64,000 bases of DNA. Source: Labilibaculum sp. DW002. GTDB taxonomy: Bacteria; Bacteroidota; Bacteroidia; Bacteroidales; Marinifilaceae. The stretch is from positions 2,826,987 through 2,890,986 of the forward strand of contig NZ_JAKJSC010000001.1 in the NCBI RefSeq assembly GCF_029029525.1. The letters run 5' to 3'. Under the pieces are notes generated by a model, which was given only the letters and a program-made list of their open reading frames with translations, did no database searches and was not told the origin of the DNA. A program made the position numbers and the translations under genes. Positions 18,398 to 26,341 of the stretch are shown here, piece by piece; position 1 is the stretch's first letter, and the number at the start of each line of letters is the position of its first letter.

Positions 18398-18904
18398 ATG
18401 AAACAACTTTCACTTACACAAAAAAAGTGGCTAAAATCTGTCCATTTAATAGCTGCAGGAGTCTGGATTACAACAGGAATAGTTATGTTTTTAGTTCAAT
18501 TTTTGAGCGATGATGTACAATCTGGCGATCAACTTTATTTGATGAATAAAATCATTCATTTTATTGACATGAAAATCCTCGTTCCTTCAGCAATCCTTTG
18601 TCTACTAACTGGCTGGATGTATTCTCAATTCACAAAATGGGGCTACTTTAAACACGGCTGGTTAATCTTTAAATGGTTCATTACAGTGGCGATAATTGTA
18701 CTGGGTACCATTTACTCCGATCCTTGGATTTCAAAGCTAGTTGATATTTCTGGAGAACTAGGCACAAATGCTTTAACGAATTCGGACTATCAATGGTATG
18801 ATAAATCGCAAAACATCATGGGTGTTTGCATGACTAGTACACTTATTATCACCATTTTTATATCTGTATTTAAACCTGCCAAATCAAAAAAGAAAATATC
18901 CTAA
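18398..18904 (+). CDS. DUF2269-like integral membrane protein
   Basis: This 168-residue membrane protein has about four transmembrane helices, with SVHLIAAGVWITTGIVMFL first and ILVPSAILCLLTGWMY and FKWFITVAIIVLGTIY later. The order and the His-rich first helix fit the DUF2269 group, whose function is undefined. Co-transcription with marR suggests that its expression responds to the MarR ligand, for example in efflux or membrane stress. Family assignment is by pattern only. Confidence 0.6.
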   Translation: MKQLSLTQKKWLKSVHLIAAGVWITTGIVMFLVQFLSDDVQSGDQLYLMNKIIHFIDMKILVPSAILCLLTGWMYSQFTKWGYFKHGWLIFKWFITVAIIVLGTIYSDPWISKLVDISGELGTNALTNSDYQWYDKSQNIMGVCMTSTLIITIFISVFKPAKSKKKIS

Positions 18905-18993
18905 GTTGATAATAAATCGACTTCATAGAAAGTTGTTTTTACAAATAGAATTCACTTTATTTGTATTGATTTTAAATAAGAAATAAAATTATT

Positions 18994-19188
18994 ATGGAAG
19001 ATATACAATCACCTTGCATTAGCATTTGCCGACAGGATAGTAACGGCGTGTGCTTTGGCTGCAGAAGAACCACAGAAGAAATTGGCAATTGGTCGCTATA
19101 CACCAATGAACAAAAAGAAGAAGTAATTAAAAAGGCATCGGATCGTAGAAATGCACCCGATACCGCAACAGGTACTTTTTTTAGATAA
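18994..19188 (+). CDS. DUF1289-family small cysteine-rich protein
   Basis: This 64-residue protein has the DUF1289 pattern SPCISICRQDSNGVCFGCRR, with four cysteines that could hold a metal or Fe-S centre, then EEIGNWSLYTNEQKEEV. The family is widespread, small and of unknown function. It is monocistronic and is followed by a terminator at 19221-19253. Confidence 0.85.
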   Translation: MEDIQSPCISICRQDSNGVCFGCRRTTEEIGNWSLYTNEQKEEVIKKASDRRNAPDTATGTFFR

Positions 19189-19220
19189 ACTACCCGATCA
19201 AATTACGACTTATTACAATA

Positions 19221-19253
19221 AACACTCCTTGCGAAAGCTTGGGGTGTTTTTTT
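19221..19253 (+). terminator. Intrinsic terminator of the DUF1289 gene
   Basis: AACACTCC / GGGGTGTT (8 bp with one G-U pair) encloses a GC-GAAA-GC cap and is followed by seven T residues. Confidence 0.8.
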
Positions 19254-19394
19254 ATAACAAGCTCAAAAGTATTTTACCATTTCAGCACATAATGTTTACT
19301 ATTAATTAGTAAATTTATGAGTTGTAGGAATCAATGTCTTGCAAAAGAAGAACTTGTTTCGCAATACGAAAACATTAGAATATCAAAACCTTAC

Positions 19395-19444
19395 ACAAGA
19401 AAACAGATAAGTAAGATAAGATGCTATGCGACTTATCTACTTGT
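19395..19444. other. Foldback structure ahead of the first cassette-like gene
   Basis: Nested inverted repeats: outer arms ACAAG (19395-19399) and CTTGT (19440-19444), inner arms AGATAAGT (19405-19412) and ACTTATCT (19431-19438). This two-arm plan recalls integron attC sites but lacks clear R-box consensus. Confidence 0.35.
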
Positions 19445-19470
19445 TACAACAATATATAAATAACCAATAT

Positions 19471-19917
19471 ATGATTTTTAGGATAGCACAGTATACCAAT
19501 CTTTCAGTAGAACAAAACTCTTGGGTTGTTGAATTATCTGATGAATTGAAATCCTTTTTTAATGCAAAAAATTATGGTAGAGATTTGAATGAATTATATT
19601 TTGGATTAATAACGGTGAAACCCGAATTTGAACAATTCTTTAAGAAGAAAAGACCTCGATATAGTCCAGGTGAAAAAAACTCAACAGTTGATGGACTCAA
19701 AATAAAATCAACCAACTGCGCAGAGATAGATGTGAAAATTGATTATTCGGAAATTTCGAATCTTAAAAAAGACGAACTCATTAAATTAACTTGTTTTCGA
19801 ATTTTAAGCGAAATAGATTGTTTGACTAGATTGTCTAAGTTGAAAGATTTTAATTACCTGTTTTTTAAATCAGAATTTGAAGGGTATTTGAGTAGCAAAT
19901 CTTATTTGATGAAATAA
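19471..19917 (+). CDS. Hypothetical protein, possibly an immunity-type protein
   Basis: The frame opens at 19426, but its first 15 codons overlap an inverted repeat, so the ATG at 19471 is the likelier start (148 residues). The protein is soluble, without signal peptide, and Lys/Glu-rich. It includes FGLITVKPEFEQFFKKKRP and a C-terminal helical part ending FEGYLSSKSYLMK. The pattern faintly recalls Imm44-type immunity proteins of polymorphic toxins, but this is from memory and weak. It sits alone, followed after 28 bases by the first palindromic repeat of the array. Confidence 0.55.
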   Translation: MIFRIAQYTNLSVEQNSWVVELSDELKSFFNAKNYGRDLNELYFGLITVKPEFEQFFKKKRPRYSPGEKNSTVDGLKIKSTNCAEIDVKIDYSEISNLKKDELIKLTCFRILSEIDCLTRLSKLKDFNYLFFKSEFEGYLSSKSYLMK

Positions 19918-19945
19918 ATACAGCTCCTAACAAAAATTAAATTGT

Positions 19946-20015
19946 CATGGGCGCTGATAAGCAGTTTGATCCCGATAGCTATCGGGATAGTACAATTAAG
20001 AAACACCAGCAAGCC
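19946..20015 (+). repeat. Palindrome-containing intergenic repeat, copy 1
   Basis: CATGGGCG, then GCAGTTTG, then the perfect 20-bp palindrome ATCCCGATAGCTATCGGGAT (19969-19988), then AGTACAATTAAG and AACACCAGCAAGC. It starts 28 bases after the upstream gene's stop. Related copies follow at 21097 and 21823. Confidence 0.8.
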
Positions 20016-20068
20016 AATAAAATTTGGCTTTGCTCCTACTTATAAACTATCTCCCTAAACATATATTT

Positions 20069-21079
20069 ATGAAAAGAGCTCTTTACATATTGATTAGTTT
20101 AATCATTTTTAATTCATGTGAATCATCAAATGAATTAGAAGGAGTTTGGATTGGTGCATATCAAATTCATTATTCTAGCAATGAACCGTCATTATCTTCC
20201 ATGAGGGAATTACTTGATTTTTCAAGTAATGAATTAATTTATAAATCATTTGATTATCCAAGCTTGGAAGAAAAGGATACTATTAAAGCGTTCAAATACT
20301 CATTAAAAGACAATAAACTTATATTTGACTCAGACACTTTTCTGATTAAAAACATTACACAAGATAGTTTAGTTCTTAGCTATTATTCTACTTATAAACG
20401 GGATCTAGTTTTTAAAAGAATTATCAAAAGGGATAAAAAAATAAATATCGAATTAAAAGAAAAGGCTTTCAGAATAATTGGCCCAAATTATTCAGATTCA
20501 ATTGATTTTATAACTGATTCATTGATTTTGAATATTGGAAACGTATTTAACACAAACTATCGTCTGACAAAATGGGCTATTAATAGTTATAAATCCTTTG
20601 ATTTTTTAGTTTTTGACCATTTCGATTCGCCACCACTTTTAATCGAAAAGAGTTCTGAAAACGAAATACTTTTAAAGCTATTCCATACCTCAATTCAAGA
20701 CTTTAAAATGACTAAAATTGAGAAAAAAAATGAAATAAGTGGAATTGTTGGAAACTGGGTCTGGCCATTTCAAGATGGACAAGGCTTTCCGTCACCGCCG
20801 CCACCTCTAAGTTATCCTGAGAATATTGATACAAAATTATATTTAAGAATCAGAACGGATTCAATAGAGATTGAGCAATATGGAAAAGTAAGGTCAGAAA
20901 AATGGAAATTGAATTCAACAAATGGTTTCATTTATTTTCCTGAGAAAATAAAAACAAAATATGGAGTTTGGAAAATTCTAAAATTAAATAGAGATGAACT
21001 TATAATTGAAAGAAATATACGATTTTACTCTCGCGACAAAGAAAAAATTAAATTTGAAAAAATCATAAACAGCAGGTAA
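20069..21079 (+). CDS. Hypothetical lipoprotein
   Basis: The frame opens at 20024, but the ATG at 20069 starts a clean lipoprotein signal (MKRALYILISLIIFNSCESS, Cys17), giving 336 residues. The mature part looks like two beta-rich lipocalin-like halves. Each starts with a Gly-x-Trp element (LEGVWIGAYQ; GIVGNWVWPFQ) and ends with a Lys/Glu-rich strand (DLVFKRIIK; KIKFEKIINS). Function is unrecognised. It is a single gene between copies 1 and 2 of the palindromic repeat, with base composition AT-richer than the core genes, consistent with acquired DNA. Confidence 0.7.
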   Translation: MKRALYILISLIIFNSCESSNELEGVWIGAYQIHYSSNEPSLSSMRELLDFSSNELIYKSFDYPSLEEKDTIKAFKYSLKDNKLIFDSDTFLIKNITQDSLVLSYYSTYKRDLVFKRIIKRDKKINIELKEKAFRIIGPNYSDSIDFITDSLILNIGNVFNTNYRLTKWAINSYKSFDFLVFDHFDSPPLLIEKSSENEILLKLFHTSIQDFKMTKIEKKNEISGIVGNWVWPFQDGQGFPSPPPPLSYPENIDTKLYLRIRTDSIEIEQYGKVRSEKWKLNSTNGFIYFPEKIKTKYGVWKILKLNRDELIIERNIRFYSRDKEKIKFEKIINSR

Positions 21080-21096
21080 CAACTAAGCTAAATTAG

Positions 21097-21166
21097 CATG
21101 GGCGTTAATGGCCAGTTTGATCCCGATAGCTATCGGGATAGTACAATAAATGAACACCAGCAAGCT
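21097..21166 (+). repeat. Palindrome-containing intergenic repeat, copy 2
   Basis: CATGGGCGTTAATGGCCAG, then the palindrome ATCCCGATAGCTATCGGGAT (21120-21139), then AGTACAATAAATGAACACC and AGCAAGC. It starts 17 bases after the lipoprotein stop codon and has the same element order as copy 1. Confidence 0.8.
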
Positions 21167-21205
21167 ATATAAATTGGTTTGCTTAAAAAATATTAACAAA
21201 TTTAT

Positions 21206-21273
21206 GCGGCTTGCTTATTTAGCGATTTGATAAGGTAACTGTTTAAATCGCCCAAGAAACTTAGCAAGACCGT
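21206..21273. other. attC-like foldback ahead of the third cassette-like gene
   Basis: Outer arms GCGGCTTGCT (21206-21215) and AGCAAGACCGT (21263-21273) enclose inner arms GCGATTT (21222-21228) and AAATCGC (21245-21251). CCGTTATAGGC at the right end resembles an attC R-prime box (GTTRRRY-like), but the left box is not convincing. Confidence 0.4.
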
Positions 21274-21321
21274 TATAGGCAAAATCAATAATGACAACCA
21301 GTTATAATATTTACAATTAAC

Positions 21322-21789
21322 ATGTACCCTGCACCAAGTCATTTAAAAAATATTGTAAAAAACTCAGATCATTCAATTAGAACAAAAGTTTTTAAAGAAT
21401 ATGGAGAATACACAACCGTATTTTGTTTAGACCTGTCAGTTTCACAATTAAAAGCTAATTGGCTTGAAGAATACGAATCAATAGGAGGAGTTTTAATGGT
21501 TAAAAACCATGCAAATATCAAGACACTTATTTTTGATTCTAGCAAGCATGGATACAATGGCCAGTTTGATTTAGAGGAGCCTCCTAACAACAAAACAATG
21601 AAAGAAATTAGCTTAACTGGCTCTTTGAGTGAAAAAACGTTGATTCTTGCTTTTCAATATGGAGGTGATGAGAAAGATTATGCTGAAGAAAACAATAGTG
21701 AATTTCCAGAAGACTATTTTGACTGGTTTAGTGTTTACGAATTAGTAAATGGAAAGCTTTTGAAAGTATATGAATATGAGTGTGCATAA
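21322..21789 (+). CDS. Hypothetical acidic protein
   Basis: This 155-residue soluble acidic protein has no signal peptide or membrane helix. It has a conserved-looking middle (VLMVKNHANIKTLIFDSSKH, then GYNGQFDLEEPP) and an acidic C-terminal half (EENNSEFPEDYFDWFSVYEL). I do not recognise a family. Size, acidity and isolated placement between repeats would fit an immunity or cassette-borne protein, but that is inference. Confidence 0.6.
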   Translation: MYPAPSHLKNIVKNSDHSIRTKVFKEYGEYTTVFCLDLSVSQLKANWLEEYESIGGVLMVKNHANIKTLIFDSSKHGYNGQFDLEEPPNNKTMKEISLTGSLSEKTLILAFQYGGDEKDYAEENNSEFPEDYFDWFSVYELVNGKLLKVYEYECA

Positions 21790-21822
21790 AAGATTTAGCC
21801 TAGAAAAAAAGTTAAATTTTAT

Positions 21823-21893
21823 AGGCATTGACGAGCAGTTTGACCCCGATAGCTATCGGGATAGTTCAACTAATCCTGACGAGTCAGAACCAG
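21823..21893 (+). repeat. Palindrome-containing intergenic repeat, copy 3 (diverged)
   Basis: GGCATTGACGAGCAGTTTGA, then CCCGATAGCTATCGGG (21845-21860), then ATAGTTCAACTAATCCTGAC and ACCAGC. It starts 33 bases after the stop of the preceding gene. The right half is more diverged than in copies 1 and 2. Confidence 0.7.
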
Positions 21894-21929
21894 CGCCTTT
21901 AAATTGGATTGTTCAAAATATATCCCGTA

Positions 21930-21966
21930 AAAAATCCGCTAATCATTTACGATTAGCGGATTTTTC
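21930..21966. terminator. Bidirectional hairpin, twin of the hemN terminator
   Basis: AAAAATCCGCTAATC-ATTTAC-GATTAGCGGATTTTT is a 15-bp perfect stem with T/A tracts on both sides. It differs by a single base from the hairpin at 28856-28892, the terminator shared by the PL7 lyase and hemN genes. Confidence 0.85.
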
Positions 21967-21981
21967 AATTCTATCAATATT

Positions 21982-22071
21982 TATACCCTCTAAGACAAAT
22001 TTCCCTCCTCCACTTTTTATATTTCTCAGTTTTTTATCAAACAACTTGGTTATAAATCTCTGCAAAACCAT
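21982..22071 (-). pseudogene. Relic of the hemN 3' end (about 30 codons)
   Basis: On the minus strand, from 22071, the frame encodes MVLQRFITKLFDKKL and, a few codons on, IKSGGGKF. This aligns without gaps to the HemN C-terminus MIFLRNIAKPFDNKL and SKSGEGNM at 28915-29005. About half the residues are identical, and the next codons upstream no longer align clearly. The same near-identical terminator hairpin follows both copies at a similar distance, so this is a displaced or duplicated hemN tail rather than chance similarity. No start, no other hemN sequence and no stop at the homologous place. Confidence 0.7.
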
Positions 22072-22154
22072 ACGGCTACAATGTTTACAAAAGGTTTCGA
22101 TGTTGTTTCCTGAAAGCTAAAATGACTGATACAAAAGAAGGTAGACGATGAAAA

Positions 22155-22222
22155 AATTGGTTAACCAATTTGGTTTTTTTAAATAATTATATATATTTGC
22201 CTAACCAACGACTGGTTAACCA
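22155..22222 (+). promoter_or_regulatory. GntR-type promoter with two palindromic operators
   Basis: AATTGGTTAACCAATT (22155-22170, perfect palindrome) overlaps the -33 TTG. The -7 box TATATTTG is at 22192-22199. A second TGGTTAACCA site (22213-22222) lies just after the expected start of transcription, preceded by a CTAACCA half site. These are likely operators for the FCD regulator encoded at 22263. Confidence 0.75.
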
Positions 22223-22262
22223 ATTTATTATTCTTAAATAAAACTAAGAAAATCGTATTGAA

Positions 22263-22976
22263 ATGCCGAAAGAAATATTTGATAATCTAAGAGAAATTGT
22301 AATTGAAAAACCTTCGGATAAGATTGCCGACCAAATAAATGAACTCATTTCCTCTGGGCAATTAAAGCCAGGGGATAAATTGCCTTCTGAAAGATTGCTT
22401 AGTGAAAAACTCAACGTCGGAAGAATTTATGTTCGAGATGCAATTCGAAAACTTGAGTTTTATGGTATTGTAAAAACACTTCCACAAAGTGGAACCATCG
22501 TTGCTGACAATCAAGATTCTGCTTTTGTTGGAATGCTTACCAATGCTCTAAATTTAATCAACCCCGATTACAAATCACTTATGCAAGTACGAAATGTACT
22601 TGAAATAGAAGCAGCAGGAAGTGCAGCTGAAAAAGCTCAGCCCGAAGACATTAAACAAATGGAAGAGGCAGTAGATTTATTAGCAGAAAAGGTATCGGAA
22701 GGTGAAGCTGGTCTGGAAGAAGATTTAATGTTCCATGTTAGGATTGCAGAAGCTACGAAGAATGATGTATTGAAATATCTAATATCGTATTTGACATCTC
22801 ACATGCAAAATTTTTCGAAAAAATATGATATCTGCCGAGATAAACGGAATATAAAGGCTTTGAAGGAGCACAGGCAGATTCTGGAACACATTAAAAATGG
22901 TGACATTGATAAATCCAGAGAATCGATGAGGGACCACCTATCCAGTCTATTTGATTTTACCCCTAAGCTTAAATAG
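22263..22976 (+). CDS. GntR/FadR-family regulator with FCD ligand domain
   Basis: This 237-residue repressor or activator has a winged HTH at residues about 12-80 (ADQINELISSGQLKPGDKLP, then LPSERLLSEKLNV and VRDAIRKLEFYGIV) and an all-helical FCD effector domain at about 95-225, with metal/acid-binding His residues (FHVRIAEAT; LKEHRQILEHI). FCD members usually sense sugar acids such as gluconate, galactonate or uronates. Two GGTTAACC palindromes flank its promoter. It heads the 22.2-28.9 kb sugar-acid locus and probably controls it. Confidence 0.92.
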   Translation: MPKEIFDNLREIVIEKPSDKIADQINELISSGQLKPGDKLPSERLLSEKLNVGRIYVRDAIRKLEFYGIVKTLPQSGTIVADNQDSAFVGMLTNALNLINPDYKSLMQVRNVLEIEAAGSAAEKAQPEDIKQMEEAVDLLAEKVSEGEAGLEEDLMFHVRIAEATKNDVLKYLISYLTSHMQNFSKKYDICRDKRNIKALKEHRQILEHIKNGDIDKSRESMRDHLSSLFDFTPKLK

Positions 22977-23036
22977 CAAATATTAGTGCTGTTAAAATCT
23001 CAAATAAAGAATAATCTCGCATACTAAAAATACAAT

Positions 23037-24920
23037 ATGAATTTGAACAAAGTAATCTTTTTAATGGGTGTTTCGGGCTGCGGAAAGAGCACAATAGGCG
23101 AGTTGTTATCTGAAGAACTTAGAATTCCATTTTTTGACGGTGACGATTATCATCCCCAAGCAAACATCAAAAAAATGAGCGATGGAATACCCTTGAATGA
23201 CGAAGACAGATACGATTGGCTAGTCACACTAAATAAGCTAGCTAAAAATCAATTGCAAAATAACAGTTGTGTAATCGTATGTTCAGCCTTAAAAGAAAGC
23301 TACAGAAAGATTTTAAGTAGAGATATTCCGAATCAGGTTAAATGGGTTCATTTAGAAGGAAGTTTCGATCAAATTTTTGAGCGACTAAACAGTAGAGAAA
23401 ATCACTTTATGTCCTCAGATTTATTGCAATCGCAGTTCGATACTTTAGAGCAACCAAAGAATGCTTTAGTTGTAAATATTGGTTTAAAACCACAAGAAAT
23501 TGTTGAAAAAATCACAAAGAAGATAAAGATGAAATCAGAATTTGGCTTATTTGGTTTAGGTGTTATGGGTAAGAGTTTAAGTAGAAACTTAGCTCAAAAA
23601 GGATTTACCATTTCACTTTTTAATCGTGAACTAAAGGGAACAGAAGAAAATGTAGCAATCGATTTTAAGAGTGCTCATAAAGAACTTGAGTCCGCAAAAG
23701 CATTTTCAGATATCGAAGCATTCGTAAACTCCTTGCAAACGCCAAGAAGAATTATGCTAATGGTAAATGCCGGTAATATTACGGATATGGTTATCGAAGA
23801 TTTGATTCCTTATTTATCTGATGGTGATGTTTTGATTGATGGTGGTAATTCCAATTATTTAAAAACGAAAGAACGCTACGATTATTTAAAAGCTAAAAAT
23901 ATCCACTTTATCGGTGTTGGTGTTTCGGGAGGAGAAGAAGGAGCACTTAAAGGACCGTCAATTATGCCGGGAGGTAATAAAGAAATTTATAATCTGGTAA
24001 AACCTTATTTGGACAGCATTGCCGCTAAGGATAGAAACAACTTACCTTGCTGTACTTACATTGGCGAAGAAGGCAGCGGGCATTTTGTAAAAATGGTTCA
24101 CAATGGTATTGAATATGTAGAGATGCAATTGTTGGCTGAAGTGTATACCATGCTAAAACATTTAGGGAATAATCCAGATGAAATTGCGGATATTTTAGAA
24201 TCATTTACGTGCAAAGCCAATAGTTACTTGTTAGGAATTACTGTTGATATTCTTAGAAAAAAAGATGGTGATGACTGGTTGGTAAATAAAATAGTTGACA
24301 AAGCAGGAAATAAAGGTACTGGAAATTGGACTACTATTGCAACGGCACAATTGGGAGCTCCAAGTACACTAATTGCTTCGGCATTATTTGCTCGATACAC
24401 CTCTTTCTATAAAGAAGAACGACTTGAGGCAAGCAATAACTTCAGGAGTAATCCATCAGCGATTAATCTGAATATCGAAGATGTTCTAAATGCTTATCAG
24501 TTTGCTCGAATTGTAAATCATTATCAAGGTCTTAAATTAATTTCCGAAGCTGGAAAAGCTTATAATTGGCAGTTAAACTTAAGCGAAATAGCTAGAATCT
24601 GGACAAATGGCTGCATTATTAAATCTGATTTAATAATGGACTTGATACCCGTCTTAAAAGAAGATGATAATATTTTAACATCTAAAACAATTATTGATCA
24701 AGTCAAATCATTAAAACCATCAATCAACAAAGTAGTGTCAGAGTGTATTTTAAATGAGCTAGCAATTCCTTGTTTAAGTGAATCGGTAAACTTTTTTAAT
24801 GGGTACACAGCAGCATATTCAGCTGCAAATTTAATACAAGCACAACGCGATTATTTCGGAGCACATACCTATCAACGAACCGATGATGCTTCCGGAAAGT
24901 TTCACCACACCAATTGGTAG
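23037..24920 (+). CDS. Gluconokinase / 6-phosphogluconate dehydrogenase fusion
   Basis: One 627-residue chain carries two consecutive steps of gluconate use. Residues 1-164 are a GntK-type gluconokinase (P-loop GVSGCGKST at 11-19, FFDGDDYHPQANIKKMSDG). Residues 165-627 are a full-length decarboxylating 6-phosphogluconate dehydrogenase: Rossmann GLFGLGVMGKSLSRN, DGGNSNY, catalytic Lys/His region GHFVKMVHNGIEY, C-terminal DYFGAHTYQRTD. The join is short (KKIKMKSEFG) and Met165 could be an internal start, but the frame is continuous. Products are 6-phosphogluconate, then ribulose 5-phosphate, CO2 and NAD(P)H. Confidence 0.93.
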   Translation: MNLNKVIFLMGVSGCGKSTIGELLSEELRIPFFDGDDYHPQANIKKMSDGIPLNDEDRYDWLVTLNKLAKNQLQNNSCVIVCSALKESYRKILSRDIPNQVKWVHLEGSFDQIFERLNSRENHFMSSDLLQSQFDTLEQPKNALVVNIGLKPQEIVEKITKKIKMKSEFGLFGLGVMGKSLSRNLAQKGFTISLFNRELKGTEENVAIDFKSAHKELESAKAFSDIEAFVNSLQTPRRIMLMVNAGNITDMVIEDLIPYLSDGDVLIDGGNSNYLKTKERYDYLKAKNIHFIGVGVSGGEEGALKGPSIMPGGNKEIYNLVKPYLDSIAAKDRNNLPCCTYIGEEGSGHFVKMVHNGIEYVEMQLLAEVYTMLKHLGNNPDEIADILESFTCKANSYLLGITVDILRKKDGDDWLVNKIVDKAGNKGTGNWTTIATAQLGAPSTLIASALFARYTSFYKEERLEASNNFRSNPSAINLNIEDVLNAYQFARIVNHYQGLKLISEAGKAYNWQLNLSEIARIWTNGCIIKSDLIMDLIPVLKEDDNILTSKTIIDQVKSLKPSINKVVSECILNELAIPCLSESVNFFNGYTAAYSAANLIQAQRDYFGAHTYQRTDDASGKFHHTNW

Positions 24921-24957
24921 TAATAACTAACAGATAACCCAACTAAACCTTTAAATC

Positions 24958-26232
24958 ATGCCAGAACCTCAAAAGAATAAATCATTTCTAAAAAGAATAA
25001 TTGCGATAATTTTAAGTTTTGGACCCGGAATTTTTGCTATTGGATATACCATTGGAACAGGAAGTGTTACCTCTATGATTGTTGCCGGAAGTACGTATGG
25101 AATGCAATTATTATGGGTTTTACTGATCAGTTGTCTTTTTTCAGGAGTACTAATGTTTGCCTATGGTAATTACGCTTTAATATCTGGCGAAACAGCTTTG
25201 TATGGCTTTAAAAAACACATTAAAGGAGGAAGAGTCTTAGCCATTTTAATAATTATTGGGATATCCTTTGGTCAATGGAACTCTTTAATGGGGATATTGG
25301 GCATTTCAGCCAATATGTTATACGAAATTCTAGCAATGAATTTTGATGGATTAGCTCCTTACAAATATGAAACTGTACTTATCATTGCCATCGTAGTAAT
25401 TGCTATTTTTTATGGTTTAATGATGGTTGGTAAATATTCTTTCTTCGAGAAAATCTTAGTCATTTTTGTAACGCTAATGGGACTTTCTTTTATTTTTTCT
25501 CTGTTCTTTGTTTTCCCACTTCCTGCTGATATTGTTAAAGGATTAATACCAACCATACCTGATGTTCCCGGGGGTAAAATGATGACAGCGGCATTTGTTG
25601 GCACAACTATGGCTGCAGCTACATTTTTATCAAGACCTCTTTTTGTAAAGGGTAAAGGATGGACAATTGAGAACTTAAAAGATCAAAAAAAGGATTCTAT
25701 TGTTGCCGCTATCTTAGTATTCGTAATTAGTGGTTCGGTTATGGCGGTTGCCTGTGGTGCATTGTATTATCAAGGAAAGCCTGTAACTCAAGTATTGGAT
25801 ATGGCAAATACCCTAGAGCCAATTGCTGGAAATTTCGCAGTAACTATTTTCTTTTTTGGAACTTTAAGTGCTGGTCTTTCATCGATTTTTCCTTGCTTGC
25901 TAATCGCACCTTTGTTAATTGCAGATTATCAGTCTGGTGAATTAGATACTAGTTCTCGACAGTTTAAGATTATCACTTTTATAGCCTGTTTAGTTGCATT
26001 AATTGTACCTGTTTTTGGTGCAAATCCGATTGAAATGCAAATTTTATCTCAAGTTTTTAATGTATTCGTTTTGCCAATTGTAGTTCTTGGAATCATCTTA
26101 ATGATCAATAATAAAAAGGTAATGAAAAACTACAAAACAAGTATTTGGGTAAACATTGGTTTGTTTTCGGCATTGTTCTTTTCATGTGTCATATCCTACA
26201 CGGGTATTCTAGGGATAATAGAAGCATTATAA
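24958..26232 (+). CDS. NRAMP-like transporter lacking the canonical metal-binding motifs
   Basis: This 424-residue polytopic membrane protein has about 11 helices of LeuT/NRAMP type (IGYTIGTGSVTSMIVAGSTY in TM1; GETALYGF). Metal-transporting NRAMPs carry DPGN in TM1 and MPH in TM6. Here the aligned positions read GPGI (22-25) and MAAA (218-221), so the Asp, Asn and His ligands are missing. Placed between the GntK-Gnd fusion and an SDR, it more likely imports an organic solute such as gluconate or a keto-sugar acid than a metal. Fold assignment is good; substrate is inference. Confidence 0.72.
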   Translation: MPEPQKNKSFLKRIIAIILSFGPGIFAIGYTIGTGSVTSMIVAGSTYGMQLLWVLLISCLFSGVLMFAYGNYALISGETALYGFKKHIKGGRVLAILIIIGISFGQWNSLMGILGISANMLYEILAMNFDGLAPYKYETVLIIAIVVIAIFYGLMMVGKYSFFEKILVIFVTLMGLSFIFSLFFVFPLPADIVKGLIPTIPDVPGGKMMTAAFVGTTMAAATFLSRPLFVKGKGWTIENLKDQKKDSIVAAILVFVISGSVMAVACGALYYQGKPVTQVLDMANTLEPIAGNFAVTIFFFGTLSAGLSSIFPCLLIAPLLIADYQSGELDTSSRQFKIITFIACLVALIVPVFGANPIEMQILSQVFNVFVLPIVVLGIILMINNKKVMKNYKTSIWVNIGLFSALFFSCVISYTGILGIIEAL

Positions 26233-26341
26233 TCTATTTAATCACTATAATTCAGATCATTACGTAAGAATAATAGAAAGTCGACTATACCGACAAGTAA
26301 AAATTTTACCATAACTATTAACTCAATAAATTTAAGATATC

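Noticed and set aside
21770-22120. 116-residue frame on the plus strand
   Set aside because: It runs through repeat copy 3, a terminator hairpin and the antisense of the hemN relic. The sequence has no protein-like features and overlaps the preceding gene end.
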